Source of the DNA: Yponomeuta sedellus
Lineage: Eukaryota > Arthropoda > Insecta > Lepidoptera > Yponomeutidae
DNA length: 64,000 bases
Direction of reading: 5' to 3'
Assembly (NCBI GenBank): GCA_934045075.1
Contig: OW203723.1
Location: forward strand, 20,506,035-20,570,034
Part shown: positions 21,487 to 32,699 of the stretch, piece by piece
Layout: each line of letters begins with the position of its first letter
Numbering within the stretch: position 1 is the first letter of the stretch
Translations under genes and position numbers: made by a program
Notes under the pieces: generated by a model
What the model was told of the DNA's origin: nothing
The model's database searches: none
What the model saw: only the letters and a program-made list of their open reading frames with translations

Positions 21487-21705
21487 GGCTTGTCACATCG
21501 CACTGATATTGTAAAGGCGAAAGTTTGTGAGTGTGTATGTTTGTTACTTCTTCACGTCTAAACGGCTGGAGCGATTTTAATAAAACTTGGTATGGAGTTA
21601 GCTGACAGCCTGGATGAACACATAGGCTACGTTTTATTGTGGGAAAATATCTTATTCTTACGGGAAAATCGATATACCGCGGGTAACACCGCGGGGCGGT
21701 ACTGT
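21487..21705 (-). mobile_element. RTE-like LINE 3' end
   Basis: Read on minus: ACCGCGGGGTGTTACCCG-type left end at 21680-21700, TCGATTTTCCCG, CCAAGTTTTATTAAAATCGC and CAGCCGTTTAGACGTGAAGA, ending near AAACTTTCGCC. Confidence 0.7.
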
Positions 21706-22059
21706 ACTTCACTTTTTATGTTGCCTGCAACAAAATAAATAATAGTAGGTAAGTATATGATTTTTCACATTTCATTTTTAATCGGTAATAAGAGAAGAAA
21801 GGATTGATTTACGAACATTAATAGTAAAATTAGATGAGTCTTCCAAGTAAGTGACAATTTTCGTCACTAGAATTATGTACTCATTTTATAATAGATTTTC
21901 CAATAACTTAATAAAACAACCACGTTAGCAGATAGAAAAAAAGAACCTAAATTGGCGGGATATTTTTTCATTTAATTCTATAGCTCTATGGAATAGTTCC
22001 ATTTAGCCGGCCAGTACGTAGTTTCAGCAAGTCTTATTTATTTTTGGCTTCGGCCACTT

Positions 22060-22210
22060 TCGAATCCAAAGTTTCGAAACCAGTTTCGAAAAGAGAATTA
22101 TTTTTCTTTTTAGGAAACCTGGTTTCGAATAAAGAAAAATCATTCTGTTTTCGAAGCTGCTTTCCAATACAGAATATTAAATCTTCTTTTCAAACATTAA
22201 TTTGTGCTTG
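22060..22210. repeat. Palindromic CGAAACCAGTTTCG locus A
   Basis: TTTCGAAACCAGTTTCGAAA at 22072-22091 (9-base arms around CA), then GGAAACCTGGTTTCGAATAA at 22113 and TTTTCGAAGCTGC near 22150, with poly-T and AAGAAA spacers. Related to 54290-54500. Confidence 0.8.
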
Positions 22211-22507
22211 TTCTCCAGATTTAAAATGTTCGTATTCACTCAATGACTAAAAGAAACGTCATCGCTGAATAAAATGCCCTTTTTCGAGTGGCAACGGTAA
22301 AAAATAATTTCTACTATGAAGGCTCCTGGCAACATAAGGAACGGCATAAAAGAAATAGTTTGGTACTTGATGGTTACTTTTAATCTAATTAATAATTAAT
22401 TGTTTGTAGAAGAGCGGACCCTCCGGACACTAGTATTTCTGTACTTACTAAGAAGGTCTAGCCCGTGTATTATTTATGTAAACTTTGTAATGAAAATAAA
22501 CAATTTA

Positions 22508-22585
22508 GATTTAGTTATATATTAAACGGGTCTAATCTTGATTATTTATTAGGTAATCGCAATTAGACCCGTTTAATATACTCGT
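22508..22585. mobile_element. Hairpin MITE
   Basis: TATATTAAACGGGTCTAAT pairs with ATTAGACCCGTTTAATATA; loop about 30 bases. Confidence 0.85.
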
Positions 22586-22587
22586 GG

Positions 22588-22955
22588 GCTAGGCGAACCT
22601 AGTGATTGGAATCAATCACTTGGTTAAGCAACAACACGCGCGGTCAGGTACGCGATGGGTGAGCGTCCCGTGACTACCGCTAGTGGCATTTTTTCGATCG
22701 CTTCCGTGCTTCGCAAGGCACGCTAAGCCGTTGGTGCCGGCTGTCATATAGTGACAGTCGTTAAGTCATGTCAGAGGCCTTATGGGCGGCTTGATGACTT
22801 CTGACAGTAAGGCTCGCCACTGTCTTACAATCCTCCACCAACCCGGACTTGGCCCCCGTGGTGGAGTATGGCCTAACCTGGGGCACGGGTCTCTTCCTGC
22901 ATGGCAGGAAGAGACCCGTGCCCCAGCAGTGGGGACATACAAGGGTTGATAACGA
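22588..22955 (+). mobile_element. Family B element, near complete
   Basis: It starts GGGCTAGGCGAACCTAGTGA, has the full family order, and ends CCCAGCAGTGGGGACATACA. A GACCCGTGCCCC inversion around 22880-22925 makes a small palindrome (GGGCACGGGTCTCTTCCTGC). Confidence 0.9.
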
Positions 22956-23487
22956 ATATACAACAGTTTATGAGTATCGTGAATCGTTAAGAAATACAAT
23001 TTGGATTTAGGTTTTTGAATTTTTTGTGCTACGCCATCTACCACAAGTAGACAAAATGGAAATCTATTACAACCTACAGTTTGGAAACCCCATATTAGGG
23101 TCCTTCTGTTACTTGCTAAGGTTTGTCATGTCTGTGCCGAGACGGGCGATTTATTTTATAATATCTGCGCGACTCTCTGAAACGCTTTCAAGGCGGGGTT
23201 TGACTTTATTTGATATTTTTTCCAGGGTCTACCTACCTAGATATGGAGGGCAAAGTAAGTTAGCTTGAGGTAGGTTGCGTCGAAAGAGCTTTGATGAAAC
23301 CAAAGAGCATAACCTTCTAAATTGATACCAAAATAGAAATCTTCCCCCAAAAGGGTTAGAATAATACATTGTTATACTATAAGTGTGTAAATTTCTACTA
23401 CAAAGGCACTTAATAATATAAATATATTAGTTAGTACCTGTATCTTGCCCTTTGCTAATCCCCTATTTGGTCATAGTATGTTCACCC

Positions 23488-23695
23488 GAGCTTCGCAAGG
23501 CACGTGCCGGCTGTCATGTAATAGCAGTCGTTAAGCCATGTCAGTGGCCTGATAACTTCTGACAGTAAGGGCCGCCACTGTCTTACTATCCTCCTTCAAC
23601 CCGGTCTTGGCCCCAGTGGTGGAGTATGGCCTATGCTTCCTGCGATGCAGGAAGAGACCCGCGCCCCTGCAGGGGGACATACGAGGGTTGATATC
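23488..23695 (+). mobile_element. Family B element with internal deletion
   Basis: It starts inside GAGCTTCGCAAGGCACGTGC, lacks several internal blocks, and ends AGGGGGACATACGAGGGTTG. Confidence 0.8.
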
Positions 23696-23699
23696 AATA

Positions 23700-23800
23700 T
23701 CCACCTGGGGCGTCCCTTACCGGCAGTGGCCTATCCACCCACATTAGCTCGATATATTTTGTTTCGTCAATATTTCTTTTGACATCCTCTCCAAAAGATT
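23700..23800 (-). mobile_element. LINE 3' tail fragment
   Basis: CACCTGGGGCGTCCCTTACC and CACCCACATTAGCTCGATAT on plus parallel the minus-strand fragment at 55070-55130. Confidence 0.7.
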
Positions 23801-24034
23801 ATTATTACAAAGGTATAAATGAATACATGCATCAACAGTAGTGTACATAATAGTTAAATAAAAAATAAAAAAGCCTTTTATTTGTCCATTTAAAAGAGTA
23901 TGTTTACATGTCAATTGTTTACTAAAATAAAATAATTCAATAATATACTTTTAATAAGTCATTAAAGTAGTTTTTATCGTATTTAGTTATTATTTATTGT
24001 TATTATGTAGTCGTGTGGTTTTTATTTTTAAAGG

Positions 24035-24345
24035 ACCCCGTTGCGGGTAAAGGCCTCCTCCAACCTTTTCCATGTATCCCTGTCCATAGCCGTTTTCTTC
24101 CACCCCCCTGCCACCCTCTCGAGCTCATCTGCCCATTTTTTTTGGCCTGCCTCTTGCACTAGTGCCTGGAGGGCCACGCCAGTTTGTAACTTTATTTGCC
24201 CACTTATTATTGTGCATCCAAACCACGTGACCTGCCCATTTCCCTTTGAGTTTCTTTGCGAACGTTAGAGCATCGATAACTTTAGTTATCAGTTTATCAC
24301 ACATATAGTTATCAACAGATAAATAGAAATAATTTACATAAATAC
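24035..24345 (-). pseudogene. C-terminal fragment of a LINE reverse transcriptase ORF
   Basis: On minus one frame reads KLKGKWAGHVVWMHNNKWA then VTNWRGPPGT and ARGRPKKMGR. KW.GH..R..N.KW and RGRPKKRW are the standard linker and tail of insect LINE ORF2 products. Broken by frame changes. Confidence 0.8.
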
Positions 24346-24409
24346 ACATATTAAAAAATATATATTATAAATTATGTACATTTGTGAAATCATAGTAGCA
24401 ATATCACTC

Positions 24410-24500
24410 GCTAACGGCTAAGAAAAGACAAAGAGTGTCTGAGGTGGGCACACGTGGTAATTAAGCCCAAACCATCTCGTTCAGAGAGAAGACTTGTGCC
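24410..24500 (-). mobile_element. Family C body fragment
   Basis: GTCTGAGGTGGGCACACGTG then AAGCCCAAACCATCTC, close to the block at 36060-36100. Confidence 0.5.
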
Positions 24501-25129
24501 CTGTAGTGGGATGAATATAGGGTACATAATGGACTGCATTGGATTGTCTTGGGCTGTGGAGTTCGTGCATGGAAGCAATGCTGTGCATAGACCTCTACTC
24601 TCACGAGAATCTCCTCGGTACGTGCAAGTATGTAGATACTTAATTAAATAAGTGGAAGGGTTAGTAAGACCTTGGTAGGAGCCCTCAGGATCAGAAATCG
24701 GAAGCCTAATTAGCAAAGCCGGTTGCGACGGAAACGTCTATGGAATTAACTGTAGTTACAGGCACCATTCATTAGCCCCATCATTAATTGTAGAACACAT
24801 ATTCGATTTAAATAATGTGTTGATTTGTAAGTTTTATGTCGATTGTGGATTATTTACCGTAGTGAACAATATGGTCTGTGAATTCATGAAAAAATAAGTA
24901 CTAATTTCCTACAACATTTCTATCTTAACGTCATCGGCTGTACTTCTATCTGTGTTTATTTAATATATTATTAATTTACAGAAATAACTTAAATTTACTA
25001 AAAAATTCAAACATTAAAAAAATATTCAATATTTTTCCTCGAGAGATTTAATGGGTAACATTAACCAAAGTCCATCTAGGTGAAAGCAAAGACAATAAAG
25101 CAAACTTTTCAGTCACTCCGGGCCACATC

Positions 25130-25325
25130 TGATTTGACGACCTCTGTAGCTCAGAGGTCCCGGGTACGAAACCCAGCTGGTGAATGAAAAAAAAACCTCC
25201 AGGTCTTGGATGTTTACATATTTGTGACGTCGCTGTTTCTGGTTCCCACGACACAGGGTATCCTAGTATGGGTCCAGAATCAATGTATGTGTCTGTATGT
25301 AAATGTTATGTTATGTTAAATAAAT
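25130..25325 (+). mobile_element. Family D tRNA-like SINE copy
   Basis: The head is truncated to GACGACCTCTGTAGCTCAGA and GTACGAAACCCAGCTGGTGA, followed by TCTTGGATGTTTACATATTT, ACACAGGGTATCCTAGTATG and the GTTATGTTA tail. Confidence 0.75.
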
Positions 25326-25464
25326 GTCCCTAAAATTGTTGTATCTAGAAGCGATACGTCTTACTGAGGGCGACACGTTTTCTCTCAGAAAAAGTGAGAA
25401 AGTAAGTTGTAATCACTAATCACCACATTTCCTAACTACCGCTTGGCGAATTCAAGATTTGAAA

Positions 25465-25755
25465 ATTTCATGATAGTTAAACGGAAGTTGAAATATTTCG
25501 GACATATAATGCACACCAACAAGTACAGTCCTTCAACTTATCCTACAAGGAATGAGGATGATGGATGAGGAGGATGAAGGAAGATCCCAGAATGAAGGAG
25601 ACCTGAGAGACCAAAGATATCACGGCTACACAACCTGCAACAGTGGTTTCAGCAGAGTACCAGTTCCTTGTTTATATTGGCTGACCTTGAAAAGCAAGAT
25701 AGCCGAAGTGAGAAAGAGAGAGAGAGAACACTTTATGGTACATAAAAAAAGGAAA
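25465..25755 (+). pseudogene. C-terminal fragment of a LINE reverse transcriptase ORF
   Basis: One frame reads KLKYFGHIMHTNKYS; another reads RLHNLQQWFQQSTSSLF and ADLEKQDS. K.K.FGHI.R...Y and the LR.W tail match a common LINE ORF2 ending. Stops and frameshifts are present. Confidence 0.75.
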
Positions 25756-25830
25756 TTACACAGATATTTCTTAACCTAAGAGTACAAACGGCGGCCTTAT
25801 AACTAAAAGTGATCTCTTCCAGAGGTTGTT
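25756..25830 (-). mobile_element. Family E 3' module
   Basis: AATTACACAGATATTTCTTA then ACGGCGGCCTTATAACTAAA and GTGATCTCTTCCAGAGG; the same block occurs at 54790-54845. Confidence 0.6.
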
Positions 25831-25899
25831 AACCTTCGATAAAAGACGGCACATGAAAAATAAGAAAAAATTATGACGTTCCTTTTCTGAACAGTGAAG

Positions 25900-26500
25900 T
25901 CAAAATACATGATACGAGTACGTTCTTTGGCACTCGACAGAGATATAAATTGTCCTATCAATCTGAATTCGACTCTACGCCTGAAACAATAAGAATATTC
26001 CGAATGCAAAATTTGATCAGCCGCCGTCGTTTCGTGGTGATGTGTTTCCGTCACACCCGCAGGCGGTACATTCGCAGACAGAAGTGGGTAACTCCACCCC
26101 GTATTAATATAAGTTGGCGCACAATATCCGCATTCAATTAATGCGTCCACGGGAGCGTTAACGCCTCCGGACGGCCGCGCCGCACAATTGCATGGAAAAG
26201 TGCTTAATTCCAGCACTCCTTGCTGCTGCTGCAACTCGACTTCAACACCACACCACCTCTTATTAAAAACTTTGGTTATAAACATTTTAACGCATACGCG
26301 CTGAAAGAAAATATCGTGGCGCAACATCAGTCTTCATATATTCCACAAAATATAATAGTTAATAGGACGAAAGGTCGACCTCGTGGAATTAGCGCGCATA
26401 ACCTCCGCGCGGGGCAATTCCCTTTATACAAGTATAAGAGGTTGACATTCAGTTCTGAACAGTGTTCCTCTCTCATCTTTAGTAAGTGAAGATAAATTTT
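25900..26500. other. Unique GC-richer island, no gene identified
   Basis: Non-repetitive. It has GACGGCCGCGCC and a CTGCTGCTGCTGC run near 26220. A long minus open frame (25803-26327, 174 codons) crosses it but has no signal, domain or splice context. It could be regulatory DNA, a diverged exon or chance. Confidence 0.35.
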
Positions 26501-26689
26501 TGACCCTTCTGGCTATTACCAGATTAACTGACATATTTTTTTCTTCACTAATTTGTTATCTAAAATAATTGTTTATCACAGTGACGCAAATATACCTGAT
26601 TTATTACTTGAAGGACTATGAGAATGAAAATGCCTGCTTATACCGAACTAGAGATTTTTAAGGTGGCATTTAAAACTGATATGAAATTC

Positions 26690-26868
26690 ATGTCACATAA
26701 TTGGTGTACAGGCGGAGTTTTATTTTGCTATAGATGATTATACCAGGAGAGCCCCTAAGGGCGACTGGCAATAGATCGTGAGCGCCATCGGTCATTCGGG
26801 GGAAAAGGCCGATATCCAGCAGTGGGCAACGGCGTGCTGAAATTAATGAATGAATGAAAAAATGAATG
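26690..26868 (+). mobile_element. LINE 3' tail seeding a TGAA microsatellite
   Basis: GGTGTACAGGCGGAGTTTTA, CGATATCCAGCAGTGGGCAA, CGGCGTGCTGAAATTAATGA then TGAA repeats. Confidence 0.75.
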
Positions 26869-27285
26869 AATGAATGAATGAACGAACGAACGAACGAACG
26901 AACGAACGAACGATCGAACGGACGGACGGACGGACGGACGGACGGACGGACGGACGGACGGACGGACGGACGGACGGACGGACGGACGGACAGACGAAAG
27001 AATGAACGAACGAACGAACGAACGAACGAACGAACGAACGAACGAACGAACGAACGAACGAACGAACGAACGAACGAACGAACGAACGAACGAACGAACG
27101 AACAAACGAACGAACGAATTAACGAACGAACGAACGAACGAACGAACGAACGAACGAACGAACGAACGAACGAACGAACGAACGAACGAACGAACGAACG
27201 AACGAACGAACGAACGAACAAACGAATGAATGAATGAATGTGTAAATGAATTATTGAACGAATGAACGAACGAGTAAATGAATGA
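26848..27285. repeat. Compound tetranucleotide tract (TGAA, GAAC, GGAC)
   Basis: TGAA, then GAAC, a pure GGAC block (about 26919-26990), then a long GAAC block, then TGAA again. Long open frames here (RTNE or VRSF repeats) are artefacts of the 4-base period. Confidence 0.97.
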
Positions 27286-27289
27286 TTAT

Positions 27290-27790
27290 ACTAGTGAAAC
27301 TTTTTGAACGATTTATTTTGCCACAAAATTTATTTATGACGCCTTATTTATGACTGGCTGAAATTCTTACTTTACTGACACTTTATGACTGACAATTTTG
27401 TACGGAACTGTACATGATGGTCAGATACTTTGCTATGTTTATGTTGGCTGAGAGTTCCGTAGTTAAAGTTAGGAGGCTCGTTTACGCCGCACGAGTTTAT
27501 GTGGTTGGTTAAATTAAAACCGCGTACGGACCAATAAAGCTTTACTCTTTGCCGTGATAGCTGCGGCAGTAAAGCCATATAAATGAGACGGTAGGTTTAT
27601 CTATCGTCGACTTTTTATGAAGACGTTAAGACAACAAATACACAGCCAGTGCGAAGACTCAAAGAGGCTACGGCCTCAAATAAAACTTCTAGAGCACGTA
27701 GTTTTCGCTACTTGATGAAGACTTCCAGTAGAAAATTAAGACGTCAGAAGGAACGCTGCTATAAAAGTATGGCAATCTGTTGAGGAAGTA
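27290..27790. other. Unique sequence, no gene recognised
   Basis: It contains CATATAAATGAGACGG near 27576, a possible TATA-like site, without supporting features. Confidence 0.3.
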
Positions 27791-27794
27791 TAAA

Positions 27795-27978
27795 ATGATT
27801 ATATTATTTTTAATGCACTAACCCGTGCTAAGGACAATTTTAAAAACCTATTTAGAGGCTAAAAATTCCACCCATGCCGAGATTCGAACCCGTGACCTCT
27901 GGCACGGACAGCCAGAGGTCGCGGGTTCGAATCCCGGCATTGGCGGAATTTTCAGCCTCTAAATAGGTTTATAAAGTA
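27795..27978. mobile_element. Family A fold-back copy
   Basis: AATGCACTAACCCGTGCTAA, CCTATTTAGAGGCTAAAAAT, GATTCGAACCCGTGACCTCT, then ACGGACAGCCAGAGGTCGCG, GGGTTCGAATCCCGG and CAGCCTCTAAATAGG. The halves are inverted copies joined at GGCACGG. Confidence 0.9.
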
Positions 27979-28162
27979 TAAAATGGCTTGTTTTTTATTT
28001 CAGTACTTTTTAAATCTATTTTATTTTGGGAATAACACAAGGTGACGGTGACAGTTCCATCTTACCCGTTATGCCATTAAATCATTCACTATGTACATAA
28101 CAAAAACCACTTAACGATTAGAATATTTGTATACAGAGAATGTAGAATATTTGAATAGTTGA

Positions 28163-28681
28163 TTGTTAACCGAGGGTCGAAAGAATCAATTCCCGAGGTA
28201 TTTAGACTATAGTTCGAGTAGGAATTGATTCTTTTACCCGTGTAAAAACACTCTACTTTTCATTTTAAATAATTATGAGGAAAAAAAACTCATTTTTAAT
28301 ATTCAAATCTTAGCATAAAATATTATTATCAATTTTTTTGAATTCCGTCACAGATAAATACAGATTAGTATCCCGCCAATTTACCTCTAATGACTTCTTA
28401 AATTTTAAATATGGAACTCACCGCGTAATTGTTGCGGCTTATTCCGCGCAAAGAAGTTTGCGCTAAGTTCACACTGGCTGTTTAGAAACTCACATGGCCG
28501 CAGCATTTTTTCTAATTAGTTTTTTCCATAAAACTCTTCACAGCTGACAGTAGTTCTATTTTTAAAGTTCATTCCGGCCCTTAGGTGGGAAGTAATTTGA
28601 ATGAGTTTTTCCCTCTCTAGGGAGGGAAACAGCATTTTCCACCCAATAATCAGATCAAAACAACACTACTTTCAGAGTATA
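28163..28681. repeat. About 520-bp repeat, copy 1
   Basis: GAGGGTCGAAAGAATCAATT at the start, TAGGAATTGATTCTTTTACC after it (inverted), GGAACTCACCGCGTAATTGT, ATTCCGGCCCTTAGGTGGGA, CACCCAATAATCAGATCAAA at the end. Confidence 0.9.
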
Positions 28682-28844
28682 CTAAATGAAAAAATATTTT
28701 AATATGCTCTGTGCATATTGTGCAATATACTGTGTGCATTATAAAACCATTTACAATGCCTGACAAATAAACTGATCTTTCACTTGGCAAGGACTTTTTT
28801 ACCCAGACATTTTTGAACTTAACCTAGAAGTAATGGTGCCTATA

Positions 28845-28915
28845 TAATTTGATATAGATAGATAGATAAATAGAGAACACTTTATTGCACAACCAGAAAA
28901 ATAAAAAATAAAACC
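28845..28915 (-). mobile_element. Family E tail with GATA repeats
   Basis: TAGATAGATAGATAAATAGA then GAACACTTTATTGCACAACC: the reversed AATAAAG plus TATC tail. Confidence 0.7.
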
Positions 28916-29458
28916 ATGATTTCTCAAATATATTAATACCAAATAGCAAGTGTGCGAGAGTATAATTACTTATAATTACCTTCGATATAAAGTACATATA
29001 TTTATATGTACATAAATACCTAAAAAATAAATACTTATACAGTTAAATACATACACATGTCAAGAAAAATATTTCCTTATGTCTCAGCAAATGATGCCAT
29101 ATTCATTTAATTAATGTTGTTTCTTTGTTTCCAGGTTATTAAATAGTGTTGCACATAGTGTGTAATTTAGTAGTAGTAAATTAATGGAGTAACGATGGAC
29201 AAAAATCTCCGAACTTAGTCTTTTCAAATCGCGATAATAAGTTTAACTAATTAGTATAAAACTTACAATTATGCAATGTACTGGCTTTAATTCCAGACAT
29301 CAATGTCATTTATATAATCCTTTATAGTATAGTAGCCTTTTTGGTACAAAGTGTGCCAAATAATTTTTTAATCGCGTTTCAGAATTTTCGGAAAGAGATT
29401 ACAATGCCCCGTAAGAAATAACATGTACAAAAGAGAAAAACAGGTTATAAATAGTAGA

Positions 29459-30025
29459 TTATTAAACGAGGGTAGAAAGAATCAATTCCCGAGGTATTTA
29501 GACCCCCGAGCGCAGCGAGGGCAGCTATAGTCCGAGTAGGAATTGATTCTTTTACCCGTGTAAAATTCTTCATTTACTTCACTCTATTTTTCATTTAGAA
29601 TATGAGGAAAATAAAAACTCATTTTTAATATTATAATCTTAGCATTAGCAAAAGATTATTATCTATTTTTGAATTCCGTCACTGATACTATAACAGGTTA
29701 GTATCCAGCCAATTTATGTAGACTTTCTAAATTTTAAATATGGAACTCACCGCGTTATTGTTGCGGCTTATACCGCTCAAAAGAGATTGCGATAAGTTCA
29801 CACTGGCTGTTTAGAAACTCACATGCCCGAACCTTTTTTTAATTAGTTTTTTTTATAAAGCCTATTTTTTACATAAAGCACTTCACAGCTGACAGTAGTT
29901 CTATTTTTAAAGCTCATTCCGGCCCTTAGGTGGGAAGCAATTTGTATGAGTTTTTCCCTCCCTATGGAGGGAAGCAGCATTTTCCACCCAATAATCAGAT
30001 CAAAACAACGCTACTTTCCGAGTAT
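29459..30025. repeat. About 560-bp repeat, copy 2
   Basis: Same order and orientation as 28163-28681. It additionally has ACCCCCGAGCGCAGCGAGGG inserted in the first loop. Confidence 0.9.
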
Positions 30026-30029
30026 AAAA

Positions 30030-30460
30030 ATATATTCTATATTAATTGAAAAAAATGCTACCAATAAAAAAATATATTTAATTTGAAGTACGAATTTCCT
30101 ACGGAAAATTGTCACAAGGAACAGCAAGTGTCAAAAAACTCATTCCGGCTCAAATATACTATCTTTATATCCGCGCGCTTTTCACAGCATTTCAATCACC
30201 GACAGACAAAGCGGTCTCCTAACAAATCCTGAATGCAAAAAACAGACACCCTACACCTTCAATCCTATTCAATTAACGTACGCAGAGAGGCGTTAACACG
30301 CGGCTGACAAACATGGGCACCCTACTTGCCCAGAAGTCAACATTTACAGAAGCATTACTCAATAGATGGGTGGGAATAGAAATTAATATATTTTCGACGG
30401 CCTAACTAGTCTATCGATTAACACGCTAAACTAGTAAACAGTCCGAGGTGTTCAACAACC
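30030..30460. other. Unique sequence, no gene recognised
   Basis: No repeat match or reading frame of note. Confidence 0.35.
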
Positions 30461-30464
30461 TTAC

Positions 30465-30830
30465 GATATTAACCCTTGTATCCCCACTGTTGGGGCACGG
30501 GTCACTTTCTGCATTGCAGAAAGATTAGGCCATACTCCATCACGGGGGCCAAGTCCGGGTTGGTGGAGGATTGTAAGACAGTGGCGGGCCTTACTGTCAG
30601 AAGTTATCAAGCTGCCCATAAGACCTCTGATGTGGCTTAATGACCGCCATTACATGACAGCCGACACTAACGGCTTAACGTGCCTTGCGAAGCACGGAGG
30701 CGCTCGGAAAAATGTCACTAGCGGTAGTCACGGGACAGTCACCCATCCTCGACCTGACCGCGCCTGTTGCCTAACTCAAGTAATTGATTCAATCACTCGG
30801 TTCGACTAGACCACGAGCGCTACAACTACC
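30465..30830 (-). mobile_element. Family B element, near complete
   Basis: Read on plus: AACCCTTGTATCCCCACTGT, CCGGGTTGGTGGAGGATTGT, GGTCACTTTCTGC, and TTCGACTAGACCACGAGCGC at the far end. A family C scrap with GCGCTTGATATTGCTAATCC follows. Confidence 0.9.
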
Positions 30831-30999
30831 TTAGCGCTTGATATTGCTAATCCGCCGTGGGCGGTGGGTGTGGTAATTTAACCCATTCTCTCTCTCAGAG
30901 AGAAGGCCTGTGTCCTCCACGCTATATAAAAAAAATAAGAAAATCTGCTGTAATAACTCTTATTATTATGCTGTAAAAAATCAACTGGATACCTATTAC

Positions 31000-31140
31000 G
31001 GTTCCAAAGATAAAGCCCTTTAAATGTCCGGCGGACGGACGGACGGACGGACGTACAGACAGACAGACAGACCGAAGAGGCACAGTATTAGGGTGCCGGT
31101 AAGTAAAGGGTGCAACTTTGCTTACGGAACCCACGTAAAA
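31000..31140 (-). mobile_element. Retroelement 3' region with GGAC/CAGA microsatellite
   Basis: TTACGGTTCCAAAGATAAAG, then GGACGGACGGACGG and CAGACAGACAGACAG, then GTGCAACTTTGCTTACGGAA. The GGAACCC-type end is common in insect LINE tails. Confidence 0.45.
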
Positions 31141-31189
31141 AAATTCGTAGAAGTAGATAAAATTATCTACTATTATATTATATTAAATT

Positions 31190-31300
31190 ATTAAAAGTAA
31201 ATGGGCATTACCCCCCAATGATGCCACAACCTTGCGCTATAGCGCTCATTAGGGGAGGGCTATGTCCAGCAGTGGATAAATATAGCCTGAAGTAGAAGAA
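31190..31300 (+). mobile_element. LINE 3' tail fragment
   Basis: GCGCTATAGCGCTCATTAGG then GGCTATGTCCAGCAGTGGAT and AGAAGAAGAAG, as at 60600-60670. Confidence 0.7.
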
Positions 31301-31309
31301 GAAGATAAA

Positions 31310-31715
31310 ATTACCCGGGCCAAACTTCTGACGCATTCTATACGGAGCTGGTTTACACAAAACCCTCGACCTTAATCCAAAGCAATAGGGTAGAAAATGC
31401 CAAGCGCAACGGTGGCCAATAAAGACAGTTCGTATTCAAATGTCTTTTGAGCGAGATACGATGCTAATTTTCCTACCTAGGGTGTCTGGTGCGTTTAATA
31501 AGTATCTAAACTCGGAGTTACTTGTAAGTAACAGAAGAGGGAACTTCACTATGCGTCTCCCCTTCTTACCGGATGGAAAATTATCGGGACAATTATATTT
31601 TGCAACTGTGTGAGTGTAGAGAGGTGCCAATAAAGATTTTGTATGTTCGGGATTCGAACCGACGAACTCTTGTATTTGAGACAGGCTCTGTCAATGCGCT
31701 ACGACTTTTTCTTGG
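31310..31715 (-). mobile_element. tRNA-derived SINE, about 400 bp
   Basis: Read on minus: GTCGTAGCGCATTGACAGAG (box A region) and CGGTTCGAATCCCGAACATA (box B), then an unrelated body to about 31310. Only one copy was noticed here. Confidence 0.6.
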
Positions 31716-31769
31716 CATTTAAAGGTATTGATGGCAATCATGGAATTTTCACATAAAGGTAGCAACTGG

Positions 31770-31860
31770 CGTATTAGATATATAGAGGTAGAGAAGAACA
31801 CTTTATTGCACAACCCAGGAAAAGAATACAACCACGATATCTTAAATCTAAGTAATGTTA
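31770..31860 (-). mobile_element. Family E 3' module
   Basis: TATATAGAGGTAGAGAAGAAC then ACTTTATTGCACAACCCAGG and ATCTTAAATCTAAGTAATG. Confidence 0.65.
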
Positions 31861-32449
31861 TACAATGGGCATTGATCAGGGAGGCATCGATTGCCGTAAA
31901 GTGAAAACCATTTCGGGGAATAGGGATACCGATTACTATTAGGGGTTTTAATAGCTAAAATAAATTTATTAATATTTATCGCAAAATAATGTTCACTTCA
32001 TTTTTCTTTCAATGACGTCATCATTGGCTCTAAAGCGGTAGTTCCATTACCTACAAATATTAAAAAAAAAAATTGTCAACAACAACATTTGTCAAACGTC
32101 AACTTTTTTTTTATCATGAATAAAGTCAATGAACGTAGTTCATAATCCCAGTGGTGACGTCATACTTACAAAACTTTAAATAATTAATAAAATAATTACA
32201 TCAGAAATTAAGAAAATATTCAAATTATTTTCTTATATTAATTTATATTTTAGATTTATAGAATAAAAATAGGATGTGACAATGTCCATTGGCGGTCTTA
32301 TTATTAGGTTTAAGATGACTTGCGAAAAGATTGTCAGAGTAATGTTTTTTTTTCTTGCTGCCGTTTCGTTCACTACACTACGGCCTTAAGGCAGCGGCTT
32401 CCACTTTACATTGTACATTGACTTTCAGCAAACTGCAAACAGAATGTAA

Positions 32450-32628
32450 ATTATACTATTTTTATTTTGAATGCACTAACCCGTGCTAACGACAATTTAA
32501 AAAAACCTATTTAGAGGCTGAAAATTCCACCCATGCCGGGATTCCAACGCGCGACCTCTGGCACGAATCAGAGGTCGCGGGTTCGAATGCATGGGTGGAA
32601 TTTTTAGCCTCTAAATAGGTTTTTAAGA
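32450..32628. mobile_element. Family A fold-back copy
   Basis: TATACTATTTTTATTTTGAA, TAGAGGCTGAAAATTCCACC, GCGCGACCTCTGGCACG, then AATCAGAGGTCGCGGGTTCG and the right tail TTTTTAGCCTCTAAATAGG. Confidence 0.9.
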
Positions 32629-32699
32629 ATGTAAGTTACTTATGTTGCAATTATTGTATTTAGTCCATATACATCGCAGAATAGGTAACAGGCCTTTTC

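Noticed and set aside
25803..26327. 174-codon minus open frame as a gene
   Set aside because: No signal, domain or splice support; kept only as part of a unique island.
26688..27237. Open frames rich in NERT or VRSF on both strands
   Set aside because: They translate the GAAC/GGAC microsatellite.
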